NCBI GenBank assembly: GCA_023253905.1
Contig: JALREG010000140.1
Span: 1 to 20,673 of the forward strand
From: Burkholderiaceae bacterium
Lineage (GTDB): Bacteria > Pseudomonadota > Gammaproteobacteria > Burkholderiales > Burkholderiaceae
DNA: 20,673 nt
Reading direction: 5' to 3'
Below the pieces are notes generated by a model. It was not told where the DNA came from, did no database searches, and saw nothing but the letters and a program-made list of their open reading frames with translations. Below are positions 15,566-20,673 of the stretch, piece after piece. Position 1 is the first letter of the stretch, and every line of letters begins with the position of its first letter. A program made the position numbers and the translations under genes.

Positions 15566-16105
15566 CTACTGCCGATGCGGCGTATCGGGAAGTTCATTGC
15601 CCGCACTGTCCTCCGCCAGACCCGCCCCCTGCAGGAGGCCCCTGCACCGCTCGAGGCTCGTTAAAAGCGCCTGCAAGCCTTGCCCTGTCCGTAAGCCCCG
15701 CGCCGTGTCCTCTGCCAGATCCTGCCAGCAGCGGGCGTCTATGCGCCGTAAGCCGCGGTCGACCACGATTTCGATGGCTCGCTCAGACAGGAGCATGTAG
15801 AACAGAACGCCGCTGTTGTTCTCGGTATCCCAGACCCGCAGTTGAGAAAAGAGATTCGAAGCGCGCTCGCGGATCAGCGGATCAATGCCAAGCTCGCGCG
15901 CCCGTACGACATCCGCCCAGGGCAAAGCCGCTTCAACGCATAGCCTCACCTCACCCGAGCCACCCGCTTCGGTGGTCTGGACTTGTGCAGTCAGCCGCTC
16001 AGCCCAGCCTGGGCCCAGCAGCTGATCGATATCCGCTTCATCAAACCACAACTGCCGGCCTGCGAAGCCAAGCCACTTCGAGTGGGTGACTGCTCGTGAT
16101 GTCAT
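15566..16105 (-). CDS. Soluble TPM-domain protein (second TPM gene of the lemA cassette)
   Basis: The protein has 179 residues from ATG 16105, which lies one base after the stop of the preceding TPM gene. The open frame further upstream to 16216 only overlaps that gene's glycine-rich end. No signal peptide or membrane helix is visible. The central part matches the TPM (TLP18.3/Psb32/MOLO-1) domain: VRLCVEAALPW, then a helix with RARELGIDPLIRERASNLFSQLRVWDTENNSGVLFYMLLSERAIEIVVDRGLRRID, and a final helical stretch ending in a polar tail. Genes like this commonly follow a larger TPM protein and lemA. The biochemical role is not established. Its TAG stop sits directly against the CCA end of the convergent tRNA gene, so its transcript must run antisense into the tRNA and folA unless it stops at once. 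Confidence 0.85.
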   Translation of the reverse strand: MTSRAVTHSKWLGFAGRQLWFDEADIDQLLGPGWAERLTAQVQTTEAGGSGEVRLCVEAALPWADVVRARELGIDPLIRERASNLFSQLRVWDTENNSGVLFYMLLSERAIEIVVDRGLRRIDARCWQDLAEDTARGLRTGQGLQALLTSLERCRGLLQGAGLAEDSAGNELPDTPHRQ

Positions 16106-16106
16106 G

Positions 16107-17018
16107 TCACCACCGTCCCGAGGCGCCGCCGCCACCGAAATTTCCGCCACCGCCGCTTCTGAACCCACCATCCGACCACGTGCCGGAACGTCCGCCCAAA
16201 TTCGTCCAGTCGCCACGTGATCGACCGGCGTGAACCCGCCAGGTGGCCATGGTTGCCATCAATCCCCAGAGAACCGCCAGCGGCACGGAAAGCAGGACCA
16301 GGATCAAGCCCGCGCCTGAGGCCCAGGTGAGGAGCCCCGCCCCCAGTCCGGTGACGAGGCACGCCAGTTTGCGCCCAAACCAGCCCGTCAGCCGGCGGGC
16401 CAGGACCGGGACGGCCACCAGCAACAGCACGAGGGCATCGGTCCAGTCGGAGGCGGATTTTGCTGTGCCGCTCGCCCCGCGCGGTTCGGGCAGCGCTTCG
16501 CCTGCGACGAGTGCCATCAACCGGCTGAGGCCCGCATCGATGCCGCCCGCGAAGTCACCGTCGCGAAAGCGCGGAACGATGGTTCGATCAATCACCTGTC
16601 GCGCCGCAAGATCGGGTATGGCACCCTCCAGCGCTTTGGCCGGTGCGATACGGAGCGTGCGGTCATTCCTGGCGATGATCAGGAGCAGACCGTCTCCGAT
16701 GTCCCTGCGACCGATCTTCCAGGCATCACCGACCCTTTGGGTATAGTCGGCGATGTCTTCCGGCGCCGTGGTGGGCACCATCAGCACAACGATCTGGGTG
16801 CCCCGGGCCACTTCGAAAGCCCGCAGCCTCGCCTCAATCGCCTGCAGCTGTTCGGCTGTCAGAGTGGCCGTGGTGTCGATGATGCGCGCGCTTAGCGGAG
16901 GAATCGCCTGAAGCGCCTGACTGTGCGCAAGCCCTTGAAGGCTCGCGAGCGCGAGCGCGAGCCCCCATCTGGCCAGCGTGCGCAGAAAACTGCGCGCGAG
17001 GGCCGGGCTGCGCATCAT
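16107..17018 (-). CDS. TPM-domain membrane protein, YgcG-like
   Basis: The protein has 303 residues. A signal peptide covers about 1-35 (hydrophobic core LALALASLQGLA, cut near AHSQA). The TPM domain follows at about 44-172, with ARIIDTTATLTAEQLQAIE, TQIVVLMVPTT, the core WKIGRRDIGDGLLLIIARNDRTLRI and PRFRDGDFAGGIDAGL. Two or three membrane helices lie at about 192-256, and the C-terminus is glycine- and serine-rich (GGFRSGGGGNFGGGGASGRW), as is usual for YgcG-like proteins. The TPM domain should therefore face the periplasm. It starts 10 bp after lemA and ends one base before the next TPM gene, so the three form an operon. Two adjacent Met codons (17018, 17015) are both possible starts. The molecular function of the family is unclear. 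Confidence 0.9.
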   Translation of the reverse strand: MMRSPALARSFLRTLARWGLALALASLQGLAHSQALQAIPPLSARIIDTTATLTAEQLQAIEARLRAFEVARGTQIVVLMVPTTAPEDIADYTQRVGDAWKIGRRDIGDGLLLIIARNDRTLRIAPAKALEGAIPDLAARQVIDRTIVPRFRDGDFAGGIDAGLSRLMALVAGEALPEPRGASGTAKSASDWTDALVLLLVAVPVLARRLTGWFGRKLACLVTGLGAGLLTWASGAGLILVLLSVPLAVLWGLMATMATWRVHAGRSRGDWTNLGGRSGTWSDGGFRSGGGGNFGGGGASGRW

Positions 17019-17028
17019 GTTGAAACGC

Positions 17029-17640
17029 TCATTTTTTCTGAAAGTCGACAGCAGGGGGCTGGCTGAGCTGCGCCTCGTTGCTGACGCTCAGGTTGGGCTT
17101 GACCGGGTAACTCAGGGCAAGCGCAGTGAGATTGCTTGGAAAACTGCGCACGAGGGTGTTGTACTGCTGCACGGCCTGAATGTAGCGATTGCGGGCGACG
17201 GTGATCCGGTTTTCTGTGCCCTCAAGCTGAACTCGCAAATCCTGAAAGCCCTGATTGGATTTGAGCGTGGGATAGCTTTCGCTCACCGCGAGCAGGCGCG
17301 ACAGCGCCGAACCGAGGCTACCCTGGGCTTGCTGGAAGCGTTGCAGGGCCTGCGGATCGTTGAGGGTCTCGGGCGTGACCTGAATCGCCGTTGCGCGGGC
17401 GCGCGCCTCCACCACCCGAGTAAGGGTCTCCTGTTCGAACGAGGCTTCCCCCTTGACGGTGGCCACCAGATTGGGCACCAGATCGGCTCGCCTCTGGTAC
17501 TGGTTCAGCACCTCCGACCAGGCGGCTTTGGTCTGCTCGTCAAGCCGCTGAAAATCGTTATACCCACAACCACCAAGCAGCAGGCTGAGCAAAGCCAACA
17601 TGAAAATCGGGACTGCACGAAACGACTGGGCGAGATTCAT
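17029..17640 (-). CDS. lemA: LemA family lipoprotein
   Basis: The protein has 203 residues. The N-terminus is a lipoprotein signal, a hydrophobic stretch ending in the lipobox LGGC with the acylated Cys25. The family body is unmistakable: YNDFQRLDEQTKAAWSEVLN, YQRRADLVPNLVATVKG, a long helical stretch including LLAVSESYPTLKSNQGFQDL, and QLEGTENRITVARNRYIQAVQQYN. LemA proteins form long helical bundles at the cell envelope; their role is not settled. The gene has a clear ribosome-binding site (GAAAGG, seven bases before ATG) and leads an operon with two TPM-domain genes, a widespread arrangement. The symbol is used here as the family name. Confidence 0.95.
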   Translation of the reverse strand: MNLAQSFRAVPIFMLALLSLLLGGCGYNDFQRLDEQTKAAWSEVLNQYQRRADLVPNLVATVKGEASFEQETLTRVVEARARATAIQVTPETLNDPQALQRFQQAQGSLGSALSRLLAVSESYPTLKSNQGFQDLRVQLEGTENRITVARNRYIQAVQQYNTLVRSFPSNLTALALSYPVKPNLSVSNEAQLSQPPAVDFQKK

Positions 17641-17738
17641 GAGATACCTTTCGTCATTCGCTTCAAGATACCTGAATTCGCGCTCAGTCCAGCGGGCACA
17701 GGTCAGCGAATCAGATCACTGAAAACAAAAGAAGGGTC
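17641..17738. promoter_or_regulatory. Divergent intergenic region lemA / DMT transporter, with an 8-bp direct repeat
   Basis: These 98 bp separate two transcripts that run away from each other, so both promoters are expected here. On the lemA strand the octamer AGGTATCT occurs twice, 24 bp apart (plus-strand positions 17642-17649 and 17666-17673). The copy next to lemA covers the ribosome-binding region. The transporter start has a good ribosome-binding site, GAAGGG. I could not place convincing -35/-10 pairs for either gene. Confidence 0.4.
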
Positions 17739-18665
17739 ATGTTGAGCGAGGCATCTGTTCACCACGCGCGTCCCGTCCGTGCCTTCGCTTTCCTTCTGAC
17801 CGGATTGGTTTTCTTCATTCTGATGGATGCGATTGCCAAAGCGCTCGCCGCGCAAATGGGCACGCCTTTGATCTCGTTCGCCCGTCATGCTGTCCACGCA
17901 GCATTGATGGTGCTGATCTTCGGCCCGCGGCTGGGCGCTGCCATCATTCGGACGCATCGGCCCTGGCTGCAAATCATCCGCGGACTGATGCTGGTCGGAT
18001 TCACGCTGAGCTTTTTCAGTGCGCTCGGTTATCTGCCCCAGGCCGAGGCCACAGCAATTGCGTTCATCACGCCATTCTTTGTGATGCTGCTCGCGGGACC
18101 GTTACTCGGCGAGCGGGTCACGATCTGGCGCTGGCTGGGTGCAGCCGGCGGGTTCGCTGGCATGCTCCTCATCCTGAGGCCCGGCACCGATCTGAGCCCA
18201 ACCGGTGTGGGGTTCGCCCTCATCACCGTGGCCTGCAGCATTGTCTTTCAGCTCCTCACCCGGAAGCTCTCCTCAACACCGGGCGAAGGAACCACCGCGA
18301 CCGTACTGATCACCGCGCTGGTCGGCACGGTCGTGTCGGCGCTCACGCTGCCGCTGATGCCCGTCTGGGGCGGCTGGCCTCAGGCCTTCACGCCGGCGAT
18401 GTGGGCGCAACTGGTCGGAATTGGCGTGTGCGGCACCATCAGTCAGATCTGTCTGGTCCAGGCCTACTACTGGTCGAGCGCCTCCTTCGTGGCGCCACTC
18501 ACCTTTCTGCAGATTGTCGGGGCCGCGGTCGCGGGCTGGATCTTTTTCGGCGACCTTCCCGACCCCATCGGCAGTCTCGGTATTGCCATCATCTGCGCAA
18601 GCGGCATCGCATCGATGATGGCAGAAACACGCCAGGCCAGTCAGTCGTCTACAACCAAGCCCTGA
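17739..18665 (+). CDS. DMT-superfamily (EamA) transporter
   Basis: The inner-membrane transporter has 308 residues and about ten hydrophobic helices. There are two EamA repeats, at about 16-148 and 160-295. Family features include FFILMDAIAKALA in the first helix, FSALGYLPQAEATAIAFITPFFVMLLAGPLLGE around helices 3-4 and the matching LTFLQIVGAAVAGWIFFGDLPD in the second half. Members export or import small metabolites such as amino acids, nucleosides or S-adenosylmethionine, and the substrate cannot be read here. The ATG at 17739 has GAAGGG just upstream. The gene ends 17 bp before the acyl-CoA dehydrogenase, so the two may be co-transcribed. Confidence 0.9.
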   Translation: MLSEASVHHARPVRAFAFLLTGLVFFILMDAIAKALAAQMGTPLISFARHAVHAALMVLIFGPRLGAAIIRTHRPWLQIIRGLMLVGFTLSFFSALGYLPQAEATAIAFITPFFVMLLAGPLLGERVTIWRWLGAAGGFAGMLLILRPGTDLSPTGVGFALITVACSIVFQLLTRKLSSTPGEGTTATVLITALVGTVVSALTLPLMPVWGGWPQAFTPAMWAQLVGIGVCGTISQICLVQAYYWSSASFVAPLTFLQIVGAAVAGWIFFGDLPDPIGSLGIAIICASGIASMMAETRQASQSSTTKP

Positions 18666-18682
18666 TACGATTCAGTCACACC

Positions 18683-19834
18683 ATGAACCTCTATACCGAT
18701 CAGCACCGACAGCTTCAGGACTCGCTCAGAAAGTTCATCGAGTCCGAGATCAATCCGCACGTCGATCAATGGGAGGCCGACGGCATCTTTCCGGCGCGCG
18801 AACTGTTTCGCAAGATGGGACGCCTGGGATTTCTCGGGGTCTGCAAACCGGTGGAGTTCGGGGGCATGGGGCTTGACTACTCCTACGGCCTCGCTATGGC
18901 AGAGGCCCTTTCCTGGGTGCGCTGCGGCGGTGTCCCGATGGCAATCGGCGTACAAACCGACATGGCCACACCGGCACTCGCGCGCTTCGGCTCTGACGAG
19001 GTAAAGCAGGAATTTCTCGCTCCCTCCATCAGCGGCGAGCGCGTGGCCTGCCTCGGGGTATCCGAGGTCGGCGCAGGCTCTGACGTCGCCTCCATCCGTA
19101 CCGTGGCACGCCGCGATGGCGACGATTACGTGATCGACGGCGGCAAGATGTGGACCACCAGCGGCACGCAGGCCGACTGGATGTGCCTCCTTGCTAACAC
19201 CTCAGAGGGCGCTGCCCATCGCAACAAGACCCTGATCTGCGTACCCATGGATACACCCGGCATCACCATTGCACGAAAGTTGCGCAAGGCCGGCATGCAC
19301 TCATCCGATACCGCGCAGATTCACTTTGACAGCGTTCGCGTCCCGCAGCGCTGGCGAATCGGCGAAGAGGGCATGGGCTTCACCTACCAGATGATGCAGT
19401 TTCAGGAAGAGCGCATGTGGGCAGCCGCCGGCTGGCAGAAGAACGCGCTCATCATCCAGGAAACCATCGACTATCTGAAGAGCCGTGAGGCGTTTGGCAA
19501 ATCATTGCTTGCGAATCAGTTCATTCAGTTCAAACTCGCCGAACTGCAGACCGAAGTGGAGGCCACCGGGGCGCTGCTCCACAAGACGGTCGGGCTCTAC
19601 ATCGCCGGCCAGGATGTGACCCAGCTCGCCTCCATGTGCAAACTCAAGGCGGCGCGCGTTGCGCGGGAAACCGCCGACTGGTGCCTGCAGTTCTGGGGCG
19701 GCATGGGCTATATCGAGGAAACCTCGGTCAACCGCCATTGGCGCGACTCGCGGCTTGCCTCCATTGGAGGCGGCGCCGACGAAGTGATGCTGGGCATCAT
19801 CGCAAAAACCATGGGGCTCTTGTCCCGCACGTGA
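18683..19834 (+). CDS. Acyl-CoA dehydrogenase, long-chain/isovaleryl type
   Basis: This FAD flavoenzyme oxidises an acyl-CoA to the 2-enoyl-CoA and passes electrons to ETF. The protein has 383 residues from ATG 18683. The longer open frame upstream lies inside the transporter gene. The N-terminal helical domain (about 5-120) is followed by the middle beta domain with SEVGAGSD at 127-134 and YVIDGGKMWTTSGTQAD near 149-165. The C-terminal helical domain has SREAFGK, QLHGG-like LQFWGGMGYIEE and a final GGGADEVMLGIIA. The site of the C-terminal catalytic Glu of medium-chain enzymes is Gly here (GGG at about 362-364). A Glu (E243 in QEERMW) sits where the long-chain and isovaleryl enzymes have their base. 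No ribosome-binding site is obvious. The exact substrate is unknown; branched or long acyl-CoA is plausible. Confidence 0.94.
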   Translation: MNLYTDQHRQLQDSLRKFIESEINPHVDQWEADGIFPARELFRKMGRLGFLGVCKPVEFGGMGLDYSYGLAMAEALSWVRCGGVPMAIGVQTDMATPALARFGSDEVKQEFLAPSISGERVACLGVSEVGAGSDVASIRTVARRDGDDYVIDGGKMWTTSGTQADWMCLLANTSEGAAHRNKTLICVPMDTPGITIARKLRKAGMHSSDTAQIHFDSVRVPQRWRIGEEGMGFTYQMMQFQEERMWAAAGWQKNALIIQETIDYLKSREAFGKSLLANQFIQFKLAELQTEVEATGALLHKTVGLYIAGQDVTQLASMCKLKAARVARETADWCLQFWGGMGYIEETSVNRHWRDSRLASIGGGADEVMLGIIAKTMGLLSRT

Positions 19835-19841
19835 TCGCTGC

Positions 19842-20342
19842 ATGATGTCCGCCAAACCGTTTGCCGAACTGCCCCAAGACCCCGCTGAACGCGCGGCCTG
19901 GCTGTCGCGCACGGTGATCGATACCTTCGAGGAGCGTATCCGCTTCAACGCGGTGCTGGGCATCAGGGTGGAGTCACTCAACCCGAGCGAGCCCGTTCTG
20001 GGCTTTGCCATGCGCCCGGAGCTGGTGGGACATTTTGTTCACGGGCAGCTTCACGGCGGCGTGATTGCGACCGCGCTGGACTCCGTAGCCGGACTTGCGG
20101 TGATGCTCGCGTTCATTGAGCGTCATCGTGATGCGGCGCCCGAGCAGGTCTTCGCGCGACTGGCGCGCACTCACACCGTAGACCTGCGAATCGACTATCT
20201 AGAGAAAGGTCTGGGCGAGCGGTTTGCAGCCTCGGCCCGGGTGCTCCGGATGGGCGAGCGCACGGCGTCGATACAGATGCGTCTGGAGAACGAGCATCAC
20301 ACGCTGATCGCGACCGGATCGGCAGTATTTGCGGTCGGCTGA
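19842..20342 (+). CDS. Hotdog-fold acyl-CoA thioesterase, YigI-like
   Basis: The protein has 166 residues and begins 7 bp after the dehydrogenase stop (two adjacent Met codons). The hotdog signature HGQLHGGVIATALDSVAGLAV (about 67-87) carries the HGG turn at 71-73 and Asp80, the PaaI-type catalytic region. The second half, with VDLRIDYLEKGLGERFAASARVLRMGE, closely resembles the E. coli YigI family (medium/long-chain acyl-CoA thioesterase), and it ends TGSAVFAVG. It would hydrolyse acyl-CoA in the cytoplasm. Its place after the acyl-CoA dehydrogenase suggests that the two work on related acyl chains, perhaps releasing CoA from products that cannot be degraded further. Confidence 0.9.
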   Translation: MMSAKPFAELPQDPAERAAWLSRTVIDTFEERIRFNAVLGIRVESLNPSEPVLGFAMRPELVGHFVHGQLHGGVIATALDSVAGLAVMLAFIERHRDAAPEQVFARLARTHTVDLRIDYLEKGLGERFAASARVLRMGERTASIQMRLENEHHTLIATGSAVFAVG

Positions 20343-20455
20343 CCCGCTGGCCACCCTCGAGATCGTGGGCCGAAAGATTGCCCACTCACGCTGCGCGGGC
20401 AACTTCCGCCCGGGCGACTTGCCCGGACGAAAGCGCCCGCGAGATGCGCCAAGCT
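20343..20455. other. Convergent intergenic region with GC-rich hairpins
   Basis: This gap lies between the thioesterase (+) and the partial gene on the - strand. Two GC-rich hairpins share bases and cannot form together. One pairs CGGGC (20396-20400) with GCCCG (20408-20412). The other pairs CCGGGC (20410-20415) with GCCCGG (20421-20426). Neither is followed by a T-tract on either strand, so an intrinsic terminator is possible but not shown. Confidence 0.4.
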
Positions 20456-20673
20456 TCAGCGAAGGAAGTCTGACACCGTTTTCCAGCGTCCCCCCTGAAT
20501 CTGCGCCAGACGCGTCTGGTCGTTCCCCAGACGCTTCTGCGGCCCGATGAAGAAGCGATCGGTCCCCTCTCCTCCGTCGACATTCAGTGTCGACGCGATC
20601 GGGCCGCCGCCGATTCCGCCTCCATCGTTTCCAGTGCCGAGCGAGATCGAAGCTGTGCCTCCGGTGGTCTTGG
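20456..20673 (-). CDS. C-terminal end of an unidentified glycine-rich protein (5' end outside window)
   Basis: Reading leftwards from the right edge, one frame stays open for about 72 codons and ends in TGA at 20456-20458. No start lies inside the window. The first part is Gly/Ser/Thr-rich (TTGGTASISLGTGNDGGGIGGG, split here only by its repeats of Gly), then PIASTLNVDGGEGTDRFFIG, and a polar end, GRWKTVSDFLR. The residue pattern looks like a real protein rather than a chance frame, whereas the competing minus-strand frame is an arginine/serine-rich shadow. I do not recognise the family. The Gly/Asp pattern vaguely recalls secreted or surface proteins, but this is too short to call. Two inverted repeats lie within it (20506-20519 and 20575-20595). 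Confidence 0.5.
   Translation of the reverse strand, partial: KTTGGTASISLGTGNDGGGIGGGPIASTLNVDGGEGTDRFFIGPQKRLGNDQTRLAQIQGGRWKTVSDFLR

Noticed and set aside
15490..17640. tRNA-associated integrated element
   Set aside because: The genes beside the tRNA are a chromosomal lemA cassette. There is no integrase and I saw no repeat of the tRNA 3' end.

Overview
The window is GC-rich DNA with tightly packed, often overlapping genes. It looks like a proteobacterial chromosome, most likely a betaproteobacterium of the order Burkholderiales. The grounds are a type II secretion (T2SS) cluster ordered gspG-H-I-J-K-L-M-N-D-E-F with a short gspC facing away from it, a thyA-folA pair, and a lemA cassette with two TPM-domain genes. 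I cannot name a genus. No mobile element, integrase, CRISPR array, rRNA or phage gene is visible.

Layout. (1) 2-1950, + strand: the C-terminal part of an FtsX-type ABC permease, overlapped by four bases by a secreted AttH/CrtC-like lipocalin protein. (2) 1959-12770, - strand: eleven T2SS genes, gspG to gspF in transcription order, mostly overlapping or only a few bases apart. gspC (12869-13339, + strand) starts 98 bp away on the other side of a shared promoter region. No prepilin peptidase gene (gspO) is present here. (3) 13426-15565, + strand: a TetR-family regulator, thymidylate synthase and dihydrofolate reductase, joined by four-base start/stop overlaps and followed by tRNA-Arg(CCU). The last ten bases of folA, including its stop codon, lie inside the tRNA gene. 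(4) 15566-17640, - strand: lemA, a membrane TPM protein and a soluble TPM protein. The last stop codon directly abuts the CCA end of the convergent tRNA. (5) 17739-20342, + strand: a DMT/EamA transporter, an acyl-CoA dehydrogenase of the long-chain/isovaleryl type, and a YigI-like hotdog thioesterase. (6) 20456-end, - strand: the C-terminal end of an unidentified glycine-rich protein that continues beyond the window.

How the genes work together. Block 2 encodes almost a whole T2SS: secretin GspD, ATPase GspE, inner-membrane platform GspF/L/M, connector GspC, GspN, and pseudopilins GspG-K. It would export folded proteins from the periplasm. ThyA and FolA form the dTMP/tetrahydrofolate cycle, here co-transcribed with a TetR regulator. 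The dehydrogenase and thioesterase both act on acyl-CoA. The permease/lipocalin pair resembles the AttEFGH type of locus.

I found no convincing wholly new system. The best points for a second look are the three-way folA/tRNA/TPM junction, the TetR-thyA-folA operon, the PDZ-less GspC and the unusual insertions in GspD and GspK, the long prepilin leaders, and the unidentified partial protein at the right edge.
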